A DNA stretch of 64,000 nt, from assembly GCA_963737835.1 (NCBI GenBank), contig CAVTUH010000003.1:186001-250000 (forward strand), written 5' to 3'. The translations under genes and the position numbers were made by a program. Below, piece by piece: positions 55,596-64,000 of the stretch. The notes beneath the pieces are model-generated. The model worked only from the letters and a program-made list of their open reading frames with translations, was not told where the DNA came from and made no database searches. The stretch is from Palsa-1248 sp963737835 (lineage in GTDB: Bacteria > Gemmatimonadota > Gemmatimonadetes > Gemmatimonadales > Gemmatimonadaceae). Position 1 is the stretch's first letter. The number at the start of each line of letters is the position of its first letter.

Positions 55596-56399
55596 TCAAC
55601 CCTCGGTTACGTGAGCCCCAGCCATGACGATCTCCGCCCAGGACGCAGGGTCCAGGCTGGCTCCACCGACGAGCAAGCCGTCCACCCCCCGGGCCGCGAG
55701 CAGAGCCGGCGCATTCGCCGGGTTGACGCTGCCCCCATAGAGAATGGGGACCATCGACGCACGCGGTGGAAGCAGCACGCGCAGGGCGTTGGCCAAGACC
55801 GCGTGAGTCGCGGCCGCATCAGCGGGCGTGGCGGTGCGACCAGTCCCAATCGCCCACACCGGCTCGTACGCGACCAGAGCCCGAGCGACCTGCTCGGGCG
55901 ATAGTCGGCCAAGACCCGTGGTGAGCTGGCGCGTCACGACGGTGCTGGTCAGTCCCGCCTCCCGTTCCGCGAGGAGCTCGCCGACACACAGCACGGGCGT
56001 CAAGCCGGCCGCGGTCACGGCCTCACACTTCCGCGCGGTGTCCGCATCAGACTCGTGGAACACGTGCCGTCGCTCGGAGTGGCCCACGAGTGCGAAGCGA
56101 GCCCCGGACGCACGCGCCATCGGCGCGGAGATCTCGCCGGTGAACGCACCCTTCGGCTCCCAATAGACGTTTTGTACGCCGAATTGGATGTCCGGCCGCG
56201 CCGCGGCGGCGTCTCGCGCTGCCGCCAGTGATAACGCCGGCGGAAACAGAATGACGGTGCGATCCGACAGGGCCGGAACCCGCGCGACATAAGCCGTCAC
56301 GAACCGGCGCGCGTCGTCCGGCGCGAGATTCATCTTCCAGTTGGCCGCCAACACGGGCCGTGGAACTTGGGCGCCGGGCGCGTCGGAGCTGACGCTCAT
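55596..56399 (-). CDS. tpiA: Triosephosphate isomerase
   Basis: It interconverts dihydroxyacetone phosphate and glyceraldehyde-3-P. The 267-aa TIM barrel has AANWKMNLAP (substrate Lys), GHSERRHVF with the catalytic His, AYEPVWAIGTG with the catalytic Glu, and LYGGSVNPANAPALLA. It is 42 bases downstream of pgk in a glycolytic cluster. Confidence 0.97.
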   Translation of the reverse strand: MSVSSDAPGAQVPRPVLAANWKMNLAPDDARRFVTAYVARVPALSDRTVILFPPALSLAAARDAAAARPDIQFGVQNVYWEPKGAFTGEISAPMARASGARFALVGHSERRHVFHESDADTARKCEAVTAAGLTPVLCVGELLAEREAGLTSTVVTRQLTTGLGRLSPEQVARALVAYEPVWAIGTGRTATPADAAATHAVLANALRVLLPPRASMVPILYGGSVNPANAPALLAARGVDGLLVGGASLDPASWAEIVMAGAHVTEG

Positions 56400-56441
56400 G
56401 CTCCAGCCGCTCGGTGCGCGATCATGTCCGGCCCGTGGGCC

Positions 56442-57644
56442 TTAGCGCGCATCGTCGAGCGCGTCGACGCCTGGCAACACTTTTCCTTCGAGAAACTCGA
56501 GCGCCGCGCCCCCGCCAGTCGACACGTGGCTCATCTGCGCCTCGAGCCCAGCCTGCGCCACCGCCGCTGCGGAATCCCCGCCTCCGACGATCGTCGTCGT
56601 TCCGCGAGCCGTCGCCGCCGCCATCGCGCGCGCGATGGCCAGCGTGCCAGCGTCGAAAGGCGGCGTCTCGAACACGCCCATTGGTCCGTTCCAGATCACC
56701 GTCTTGGCGATCGAGATCGCGCGGCCGAACGACTCCGCGCTGCGCGGGCCAATGTCGTACATCGCTTCCGTCGCAGAAATCCCGTCGCGAGGCACGGCGT
56801 GCGCGAGCGCGCCTTGATCGAGAGCCGGCGCCACCACCGCGTCGTGCGGAAGCGTGAGCCGCGCTCCGGCTCGCGCGAGGAGGTCTTTCGCCATGTCGAT
56901 GCGGTCGGCCTCGACCAGCGATTTTCCCACCGCCAGCCCCATCGCACGGAAGAACGTGCATGCCATCGCGCCTCCGATCAGCATGCCATCGACTCGAGGT
57001 AGGAGTTGCGCGATGACGTCGATCTTCCCGGAGATCTTGGCACCGCCCAGAATCGCGATGAACGGGCGCTTTGGTTCCGATAGCGCTTGCCCCAGATACT
57101 CCAGCTCCTTCGCCATCAGCAGGCCGGCGACTGCCGGGTGCAGCACCGCGGCGACGCCGACCGTCGAGGCGTGCGCGCGATGCGCGGCACCGAAGGCGTC
57201 GTTGACGTAGAGGTCGCCCAGCTTGCCGAAGTCGCGCGACAGGCGCTCGTCGTTGCTCTCCTCCCCGGGCAGGAATCGGGTGTTCTCGAGGAGGAGCACC
57301 TCCCCGGGCCTGAGCGCGTGGGTCGCCTTCACCGCCTCGTCGGTATCCGTGGATTCGACGAACTGCACCGCGGTCCCCAACAGGTCCGTCAGTCTCGCCG
57401 CCACCGGGTCGAGCGAATACTTCGGGTCCGGCTTGGCCTTGGGGCGACCGAGGTGGGAGATGAGCACCACGCGAGCGCCAAGCGCCCGCAGGAGCTGGAT
57501 CGTCGGTAGCGCCGCCCGGATTCGGGTGTCGTCCGTGATGCGGCGGTCGGCGTCGAGCGGCACGTTAAAATCGACGCGAACGAGTACACGCTTCCCGCGG
57601 ACTTCGCTCTCCGCGAGGTCCCGCACCGTCCTCTTGCGCGCCAA
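56442..57644 (-). CDS. pgk: Phosphoglycerate kinase
   Basis: It makes ATP from 1,3-bisphosphoglycerate. The 400-aa protein has VRGKRVLVRVDFNVPLD, LISHLGRPKAKPDP, LLENTRFLPGEE, FGAAHRAHASTVG, LGGAKISGKIDVI, NGPMGVFETPPF and TTIVGGGDSAAAV. The start codon is TTG at 57644, one base after the stop of the small membrane protein. Confidence 0.97.
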   Translation of the reverse strand: MARKRTVRDLAESEVRGKRVLVRVDFNVPLDADRRITDDTRIRAALPTIQLLRALGARVVLISHLGRPKAKPDPKYSLDPVAARLTDLLGTAVQFVESTDTDEAVKATHALRPGEVLLLENTRFLPGEESNDERLSRDFGKLGDLYVNDAFGAAHRAHASTVGVAAVLHPAVAGLLMAKELEYLGQALSEPKRPFIAILGGAKISGKIDVIAQLLPRVDGMLIGGAMACTFFRAMGLAVGKSLVEADRIDMAKDLLARAGARLTLPHDAVVAPALDQGALAHAVPRDGISATEAMYDIGPRSAESFGRAISIAKTVIWNGPMGVFETPPFDAGTLAIARAMAAATARGTTTIVGGGDSAAAVAQAGLEAQMSHVSTGGGAALEFLEGKVLPGVDALDDAR

Positions 57645-57645
57645 C

Positions 57646-57977
57646 TTACGCAGCCCCGCCGGTAGGTCTCCTCGGCCGCCGCGTTCGGCGCTCGTGCACG
57701 ATGTACGATACCACGCCGAGGATCACGCCGACGAGGATGGCCGCGTACCCCGCGAGCTCCATGTAGTAGTTGTGCAGCCACACCGCGAACGCCGATTGCC
57801 CCGGGGGCACGACGATCGCGTGCGTCGCGAGCTGGCTGTATACGCGATGGGCCACGACCACGAGCACGATGCCAACCAGGATCAGGGTGAGGGCGATCGC
57901 GTCGCGCACCCGATCGGCGCGTGTCGTGCCATCGCTCGGAGGCCCGACGGCTGCAGCGGCGTCGCGCACAGGCTGCG

Positions 57978-57981
<4 letters not shown>
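57646..57981 (-). CDS. Small two-helix membrane protein in the glycolytic operon
   Basis: The 111-aa protein starts at ATG 57981, overlapping the gapA stop (ATGA). Two hydrophobic helices (IALTLILVGIVLVVVAHRVY and the segment around YYMELAGYAAILVGVILGVVSYIVH) flank a short extracytoplasmic loop; the tail is Arg-rich. I do not recognise a family. Tight coupling to gapA and pgk on both sides argues that it is translated. A link to glycolysis is only positional. Confidence 0.75.
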
Positions 57982-58991
<1,010 letters not shown>

Positions 58992-58998
58992 GGGCCGT

Positions 58999-59027
58999 AG
59001 TCTCACGACGTCGGTGACGAGTGTCAA
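58999..59027 (-). promoter_or_regulatory. Candidate promoter of gapA, close to the start codon
   Basis: A perfect TTGACA (59027-59022), 17 bases, then GAGACT (59004-58999) on the minus strand, with only 7 bases before the ATG at 58991. If used, the mRNA would be leaderless or nearly so. The -10 is weak (three of six). Confidence 0.45.
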
Positions 59028-59034
59028 CGGGCGC

Positions 59035-59142
59035 TGCGCATCCGTAGAGAGGAGAAAGGGGAAAGGAGAGAGGAGACGGCTCTTGACGTTGCGGTGCGCG
59101 GCCCTTCTCGCCTGTCCGCGTTTCCCCTTTCTCGAACGCGCA
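59035..59142. repeat. Palindromic element of AGAAAGGGG words between aroE and gapA
   Basis: A perfect 13-bp inverted pair GAGAAAGGGGAAA (59052-59064) and its complement (59121-59133) is nested in outer TGCGC/GCGCA arms (59035-59039, 59138-59142). The left side continues as GGAGAGAGGAGA words. The element fills the 160-base gap upstream of the gapA promoter. Non-coding; same style as 54-108 and 59982-60029. Confidence 0.6.
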
Positions 59143-59151
59143 GTGGCCCTT

Positions 59152-59961
59152 CTAGCCGCCTACCGCACTCCGCATTGCGTGCCGGTCCGCGGGTCGGCCG
59201 AACCACTGCTCGAAGGCCAGCGCGCCCTGTTCAACCAGCATCGCCAGGCCATCGGACGCACGATGGCCACGCATCCGCGCCGCTCGGACCCACGGCGTCT
59301 CACCGGGCCGGTACACGAGGTCGATCACGTCGGCGCCGTGCGGCAGCAGCGCGGGATCAAAGGGGACGTCGTCGCGACTCATGCCGATCGTGGTCGCGTG
59401 CACCACGAGCGTCGCATCTGCCAATGCATCAGGAATCGCTGGGACGGCGACCGCGACGGCCGGAAACCGCGCGACGAGTGCCTCGAGACGCGCCGGTGTG
59501 CGGTTCCAGACCCGCGCCTGACACCCCGGCCACTCGGCGATCGCCGTCAACACCGCCGCGGCGGCACCACCAGCTCCGATCACGGCAATTCGGGCCTGCA
59601 ATGGCACGCGGCCAGAAAGACGGCGGACCGCGGTGTGGAAGCCGGCAACGTCGGTGTTGTCACCGACGAGCGTGCCATTCTGAACCCAGAACGTGTTGAC
59701 CGCGCCCGCGCGCTGCGCGACCGCAGTCACACGGCCACAGTATGACGCCGCGGCCTCTTTGTGCGGCACCGTGACATTCCCGGCCGCGCCCTGCTGCGCG
59801 AGGTGCGCGAGCGTCGCCCCGAGATCCGCCGGAAAGACGTCGATGGTCTCGTATGTCAACGGGATGCCTGCCGCGCCCAACGCCGCATTCTGCATCGCCG
59901 GCGACAGCGAGTGAGCGACCGGATGCCCAATGAGCACGAGCCGTCTCGGCGTCTCCCTCAT
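59152..59961 (-). CDS. aroE: Shikimate dehydrogenase
   Basis: It reduces 3-dehydroshikimate with NADPH. The 269-aa protein has GHPVAHSLSPAMQNAALG at the substrate site, NVTVPHKEAA with the catalytic Lys, GAGGAAAAVLTAIAEW for the dinucleotide, VWNRTPAR for NADPH, and VIDLVYRPGETPW. The start at 59961 is preceded by a pyrimidine-rich repeat instead of a ribosome site on this strand. Confidence 0.95.
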   Translation of the reverse strand: MRETPRRLVLIGHPVAHSLSPAMQNAALGAAGIPLTYETIDVFPADLGATLAHLAQQGAAGNVTVPHKEAAASYCGRVTAVAQRAGAVNTFWVQNGTLVGDNTDVAGFHTAVRRLSGRVPLQARIAVIGAGGAAAAVLTAIAEWPGCQARVWNRTPARLEALVARFPAVAVAVPAIPDALADATLVVHATTIGMSRDDVPFDPALLPHGADVIDLVYRPGETPWVRAARMRGHRASDGLAMLVEQGALAFEQWFGRPADRHAMRSAVGG

Positions 59962-59981
59962 TCCGCACGCACGTGGCTCAG

Positions 59982-60029
59982 TATCTCCTCTCCCCTTTCT
60001 CCTATCTCCTCTCTACGCGCAAAGCGCGT
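59982..60029. repeat. Hairpin plus polypurine words between phosphatase gene and aroE
   Basis: A hairpin ACGCGC-AAA-GCGCGT (60015-60029) sits five bases past the phosphatase stop. On the minus strand it is followed by AGAGAGGAGATAGGAGAAAG-type words (to 59982). The same arrangement, GC hairpin then GGAGA/AAGG words, occurs at 59035-59064 and 54-108. It could be a Rho-independent-like stop for the upstream gene, though it lacks a U-tract. Confidence 0.55.
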
Positions 60030-60034
60030 CCGCG

Positions 60035-60499
60035 TTAGCTGGCGGTGCGCTCAGTGACCAACCGATCGAGGACGCGCCGGATCTCGGTCTCGAGCTCGTC
60101 GACCGTCGACCGGTACACGTCGAGGTCACCGCCAAAGGGGTCTGTCACCGCGCGTGCGTCAGTCCCGCGCGACGAGTACGCGGTCAGCAGATACGACTTG
60201 CCGCTGCCCCCCAACGCTTCGACGCGCTCCAGGTGATGCGAGCCCATCACCAGGATCAGATCGGCCGCGTCCACGTGCTCTGGCGTCAGTTGTCGCGCGC
60301 GATGCGCCGTGAGATCGAGTTGCCGCTCGAGCCCGACCAGGACCGCACCATCAGACGCCGGCTGGCCCTCGGCCGCACTAGTGCCAGCGCTCGCAATCTC
60401 GACGTCCGACAGGCCCCGCTCGTCAGCCACCTGACGTGCGATCGCCGCCGCGATCGGGCTGCGACAGGTATTCCCCGTACACACGAAGAGCAAATGCAT
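60035..60499 (-). CDS. Low-molecular-weight phosphatase, YwlE (protein-arginine phosphatase) type
   Basis: The 154-aa protein starts MHLLFVCTGNTCRSPIA, the C-X5-R-S loop of LMW protein phosphatases, with the general-acid Asp in TDPFGGDLDVY. The loop has Thr (CTGNTCRSP), as in B. subtilis YwlE, where it selects phospho-arginine, whereas phosphotyrosine enzymes usually have CLGNICRSP. It follows tsaC by 8 bases; tsaC-ywlE adjacency also occurs in Firmicutes. Activity on phospho-Arg is inference. An Arg-rich frame extending upstream lies inside tsaC. Confidence 0.88.
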   Translation of the reverse strand: MHLLFVCTGNTCRSPIAAAIARQVADERGLSDVEIASAGTSAAEGQPASDGAVLVGLERQLDLTAHRARQLTPEHVDAADLILVMGSHHLERVEALGGSGKSYLLTAYSSRGTDARAVTDPFGGDLDVYRSTVDELETEIRRVLDRLVTERTAS

Positions 60500-60507
60500 C
60501 GACTGCC

Positions 60508-61176
60508 TTACGCGTCTCCAATCAGGTCCGGGACCGTTTCCCGCAGGACGTCCGCCGAGATGGCACCGGGTCGGATCACCCGGAGCCGCCGTCCCGTGCA
60601 GTCGACGACCGTCGATGGCGCAGACGGCTCCAGTCGCCCCCCATCCAAGACGAGGAGAACGCCGCGCCGGATCGCGTCGCCCCACTGGGTTACAATCTCG
60701 GCGGCGGACATCGCGGGCGGTACCCCTGTCGGGTTGGCACTGGTCGACGTCAGCGGCGCACCGTGCACATAGAGGAGACGCGTGAGACCCGGGTGTGGCG
60801 TCCATCGCACCGCCACACCACCCTCGGGGCCGCGCAGCCGGTCGCTGATCCGTCGTTCCCCACCGGGGAGTACCAACGTGAGCGGGCCGGGCCAGTGACG
60901 GGCCGCGAGTCTCGCACCCGCGCCACCCAGGTGCAGTCCCAGGCGCGCCAACATGTCGCTGCCCGCTATCAGCAGCAGCACCGGCTTTCCCGCCCCGCGC
61001 CCCTTGAGATCTCCCAACGCCTCGACCGCCGCGCTATCCAGGGTCCCCCCGAACCCGTAGACCGTCTCAGTCGGGTAGGCCAGAACGCCACGCCGTTCGA
61101 TGTGCGCGAGCGCCGCGGGGATGGCCGCTTCGACTTCGGCACTCGACCAGAAAGGCAGCGCGGGGTCTGGCAGCAC
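60508..61176 (-). CDS. tsaC: Threonylcarbamoyl-AMP synthase
   Basis: It makes threonylcarbamoyl-AMP for the t6A37 modification of tRNA. The 222-aa YrdC-fold protein has VLAYPTETVYGFGGTLDS, KGRGAGKPVLLLI, HWPGPLTLVLPG, VAVRWTPHPGL and LTSTSANPTGVPP. It is short, with no C-terminal Sua5 domain, so it is the TsaC form. It starts two bases after the ispD stop. Confidence 0.94.
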   Translation of the reverse strand: MLPDPALPFWSSAEVEAAIPAALAHIERRGVLAYPTETVYGFGGTLDSAAVEALGDLKGRGAGKPVLLLIAGSDMLARLGLHLGGAGARLAARHWPGPLTLVLPGGERRISDRLRGPEGGVAVRWTPHPGLTRLLYVHGAPLTSTSANPTGVPPAMSAAEIVTQWGDAIRRGVLLVLDGGRLEPSAPSTVVDCTGRRLRVIRPGAISADVLRETVPDLIGDA

Positions 61177-61177
61177 G

Positions 61178-61867
61178 TCACTCCCTCTGGGTCGCCATCG
61201 CGTCTGCGCGTGAAAAATCGGCTTCCGCGGTGATCTTCATCGCCCGCTCGCTCCCGGGGACGACCACGACCGGGATGCCGAGGCGCTCGCACAGTCCGGC
61301 CTCATCGGTCGCGACCACACGATCTGCGCGAGCCGCGTCATGCGCCCGCTCCAGCATCGCTCGCGGAAATGCCTGCGGCGTCTGGGCCCGCCAGAGTCCC
61401 GTGCGTTCGACCGTGCGGACGATCCGCCCCTCGGCATCGACTTCTTTGAGCGTGTCGACAACCGGGAGAGCGGCGACCGCTCCCTGCCCGGCGCGCGCCG
61501 CCCGAATGACGGCGTCGATCGTCGCATCGGTGACCAGCGGCCGCGCGGCGTCGTGCACGACGACGATCTCGACCTCGCTGGGGAGATCCTCGAGGCCATT
61601 CGCGACCGATTCCTGGCGATCGCGTCCCCCGACGGAGAGCAGCAGCCGATCGAGGTCCGCCTGAAACAGCCACGGTGGCGGATCACCTGCGACCGTGCGC
61701 GGCAGGACACACACCACCATCGCAACGTCCGGCCGCGCCTGGAACCGTTGCACGCTATGCAGCAGCATTGGCTTCCCGGCCACCCACCGAAACTGCTTCA
61801 GCTCCGTCGAGCCTGTTCGCGTCCCGGCGCCCGCGGCGACGATCACCACGCCCACGTCACCCGTCAT
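61178..61867 (-). CDS. ispD: 2-C-methyl-D-erythritol 4-phosphate cytidylyltransferase
   Basis: It forms CDP-methylerythritol in the MEP pathway. The 229-aa protein has VIVAAGAGTRTGSTELKQFRWVAGKPML (parts: AAGAGTR, KQFRWVAGKP), VVHDAARPLV, WRAQTPQAF and TDEAGLCERLG. The Gly-rich loop has T-G-S-T in place of the common R-M-G. ATG overlaps the radA stop by four bases. Confidence 0.94.
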   Translation of the reverse strand: MTGDVGVVIVAAGAGTRTGSTELKQFRWVAGKPMLLHSVQRFQARPDVAMVVCVLPRTVAGDPPPWLFQADLDRLLLSVGGRDRQESVANGLEDLPSEVEIVVVHDAARPLVTDATIDAVIRAARAGQGAVAALPVVDTLKEVDAEGRIVRTVERTGLWRAQTPQAFPRAMLERAHDAARADRVVATDEAGLCERLGIPVVVVPGSERAMKITAEADFSRADAMATQRE

Positions 61868-63257
61868 AGAAAGAGCCGAGCGAACAAGGCGTGCAGGGTG
61901 CCCACGCCTTCGACCTGCAGCGCCGACGGCTGACGCTTCGGTACCCCGCGCTCGGCGATGTAGGCCACCCGCATTCCCATCTTGGCCGCTTCCGCGAGCC
62001 GGCGCTCGATCTGCGACACGGGCCGGACTTCGCCCCCCAAGCCGACTTCGCCGATGAACACGGCATCGCTCGGCAGTGGGCGATCGAACACGCTCGACGC
62101 GAGCGCTGCCCCGACCGCGAGGTCGCCCGCGGGCTCCTGCATGCGAACGCCACCCACGACGTTGAGAAACACGTCGAGCGTCGCGAACGACAGCTCGGCG
62201 CGTTTGTCGAGCACCGCCAACAGCAGCGCCAGTCGCCGATTGTCATACCCCGTCGCGACTCGCTGCGGCGTCCCGAACCCGGCCTTGGCCGCCAGTGCCT
62301 GCACCTCGACCAGCACGGGGCGCGTGCCTTCGAGCAGCGCTGTCACGGCGCTGCCGGACGCGGTCCGGTCGCGGTCTCCCAGAAAAAGCTCGGAGGGATT
62401 CTCGACCGCGATGAGACCCGAGCCACTCATGCGGAACACGCCGATCTCGTCCACACTGCCGAAGCGATTCTTGGTCGCGCGGAGCACGCGGTGGTCCGCG
62501 ACCGTCTCACCCTCGAAGTAGAGGACCGTGTCGACAATGTGCTCGAGAGTCTTGGGTCCTGCGATCCCGCCGCCTTTGGTCACGTGCCCGACGACGAACA
62601 CCGTTGTCCCACTTTCTTTGGCAAAGCGCATCAGGCGCGCCGCGCATTCGCGCACCTGGCCCACGCTCCCGGGAGCGCCTTCGAGATCGCCGGTGAAGAC
62701 CGTCTGCACGGAATCGATGATGAGCGCTCGCGGGCGCACTGGACTCGGCGGTCGCGAGAATCGTCTCGAGGTTCGTCTCGCTCAGCAACGTGACGTCGCC
62801 CGCTGCAGTCGGCCAGCCGATCGGCCCGCAACTTGACTTGCAGCGGCGACTCTTCGCCGGACACATACAGCGTGGGCCAGCCGCGGTCCTGCAGCCGCGC
62901 CGCCACCTGCAGCAGCAACGTCGATTTCCCGGCCCCCGGCTCGCCACCCAGCAGGACCATCGAGCCTGGCACGACGCCGCCGCCCAACACGAAGTCGAAT
63001 TCGCCCAGGTCCGTCCGCCAACGCTCGGTCTCGGACCCGGTGATCTCGCGGAGTCGCGGAGTCGTCGCCACCGCACCGCCCGCGGCGAGATTCGCCGCGC
63101 GGCTCGCTCGGCGCCCATTACCCTTGGCCGCCCGCTTCGGCGCCGCGAGTTCCTCGGCGAGCGTGTTCCACTCGCCACAGGTCCCGCACCGCCCACCCCA
63201 CCGCGCGTGCTCGGCCCCGCACTCGGTGCAGCGAAACACGGTCTTGATCTTGGGCAT
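61864..63257 (-). CDS. radA: DNA repair protein RadA/Sms, interrupted by two frameshifts
   Basis: RadA is a RecA-like, Lon-related helicase that helps branch migration. Frame one (63257 to about 62815) has the zinc finger CTECGAEHARWGGRCGTCG and Walker A GEPGAGKST. A short middle piece in a second frame (AAGDVTLLSETNLETILATAES) ends near 62750. Frame three continues with RALIIDSVQTVF, the RadA motif KNRFGS, and the Lon-like domain to 61864. Two base errors about 70 bases apart restore a normal 460-aa protein. Confidence 0.9.
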
Positions 63258-63279
63258 GGGGGAAGAATAATTGTGTGGC

Positions 63280-64000
63280 TTACCCCGTCGGCCGCGCCGT
63301 GTAGCTCTCGAATCGCGTGTAGTTCTTGTGGAAGTAGAGGTTCACCGTGCCGATCGGGCCATTGCGCTGCTTGCCCACGATGACCTCGGACCGACCCTCC
63401 AGCGAGTTCCCGTCTTTGTCCGTCGGTCCCTCGTAGACCTCGGGCCGGAAAAGGAACACGACGAGATCGGCATCCTGCTCGATCGCTCCGGACTCTCGAA
63501 GGTCGGAGAGCTGCGGGCGTTTCGACTCGCCCGTGCGCTGCTCGGGCGCTCGCGAGAGCTGCGACAGCGCGATCACCGGCACCGCGAGCTCCTTCGCCAA
63601 CGCCTTCAACGACCGCGAGATCTGGCTGATCTCCTGTTGCCGGTTCTCAGCGCTCGACGGTCCCTGGATCAGTTGCAGGTAGTCGACGATGACCATCCCG
63701 ACACCCGAATCGACCTTGAGGCGGCGCGCCCGCGAGCGCATCTCCAGCAGCGAGATCCCGGCGCTGTCGTCGATGTAGATCGGTGCGGAGCTGAGGATGC
63801 CGGCCGCGCGGGCGAGCCGCGGGAAGTCATCATCGCGCAGCAGGCCTTTGCGCAGCCGCTGCGCATCAATGCGGGCCTCGCTCGTCAGCAATCGCTGCAC
63901 CAGTGATTCTTTGCTCATCTCGAGCGAGAAGAACGCAATCGGGATGTTGTGCTCGATGGCCGCGTGCTGCGCCAGGTTGAGGCAGAACGACGTCTTCCCC
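63280..64000 (-). CDS. dnaB: Replicative DNA helicase, C-terminal part (cut by the window edge)
   Basis: It is the hexameric fork helicase. The visible 240 residues run from GKTSFCLNLAQHAA (end of Walker A, at the edge) through FFSLEMSKESLVQRLL, MVIVDYLQLIQG (Walker B) and ALSQLSRAPEQRTGE to the C-terminal KQRNGPIGTVNLYFHKNYTRFE. The N-terminal domain and linker are outside the window. No intein is seen in this part. It is 22 bases upstream of radA. Confidence 0.96.
   Translation of the reverse strand, partial: GKTSFCLNLAQHAAIEHNIPIAFFSLEMSKESLVQRLLTSEARIDAQRLRKGLLRDDDFPRLARAAGILSSAPIYIDDSAGISLLEMRSRARRLKVDSGVGMVIVDYLQLIQGPSSAENRQQEISQISRSLKALAKELAVPVIALSQLSRAPEQRTGESKRPQLSDLRESGAIEQDADLVVFLFRPEVYEGPTDKDGNSLEGRSEVIVGKQRNGPIGTVNLYFHKNYTRFESYTARPTG

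Overview
The window is a GC-rich bacterial chromosome segment made almost entirely of housekeeping genes. Nearly all are on the minus strand; only dcd (45434-47122) and a gene fragment at the left edge (3-53) are on plus. Kdo/lipopolysaccharide and Lpt transport genes show a Gram-negative outer membrane. The futalosine menaquinone genes, a Complex I operon, an SdhCAB complex with a single b-type anchor, and Ala/Pro/Arg-rich proteins fit an aerobic Gemmatimonadota-like organism. That assignment is inference from gene content, not from a marker-gene tree. No rRNA, tRNA or CRISPR array was seen.

Layout, left to right (transcription runs right to left). 113-11658: kdsB-pyrG-kdsA-kdsC-kdsD-lptC-ostA-lptB-rpoN-GT2, a tightly overlapping operon for Kdo supply, LPS transport and sigma-54. 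LptB carries an extra N-terminal domain of about 160 residues. 11972-13060: an OmpA-type protein. 13118-18403: mqnE-mqnA-mqnC-ispF-xerD-trpG. 18508-22540: yceD-rpmF-plsX-fabD-fabG-acpP (fatty acid/phospholipid initiation). 22640-26056: sucC-sucD-EIIA/CBS protein-ndk. 26200-30182: a UPF0182 membrane protein and a phosphohexomutase, both frameshifted. 30232-45159: a 14-subunit nuoA-N operon with a 44-codon ORF between nuoC and nuoD. 45434-47122: dcd, interrupted by a 378-residue intein with an HNH endonuclease motif. 47302-53349: moaD-moaE-moaA-mdh-sdhC-sdhA-sdhB. 53398-54985: HU and carA. 55054-58991: gapA-small membrane protein-pgk-tpiA-secG. 59152-61867: aroE, a YwlE-like phosphatase, tsaC and ispD. 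61864-64000: radA and the C-terminal part of dnaB.

The genes form a core growth package: envelope assembly, quinone synthesis feeding Complex I and succinate dehydrogenase, TCA steps (mdh, sdh, suc), lower glycolysis, nucleotide supply (pyrG, carA, ndk, dcd) and replication/repair (dnaB, radA, xerD).

The least ordinary features are the dcd intein, the LptB fusion, the PTS-EIIA/CBS protein in the suc operon, an unusual cysteine spacing in MqnE, several promoters placed so close to the start codon that leaderless mRNAs are likely, and a set of palindromic intergenic elements built from short repeated words. Single-base frameshifts are concentrated at 28.3-34.0 kb, with others at 55.5 and 62.8 kb. 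They hit conserved genes and look more like assembly error than gene decay. No intergenic stretch exceeds 300 bases.
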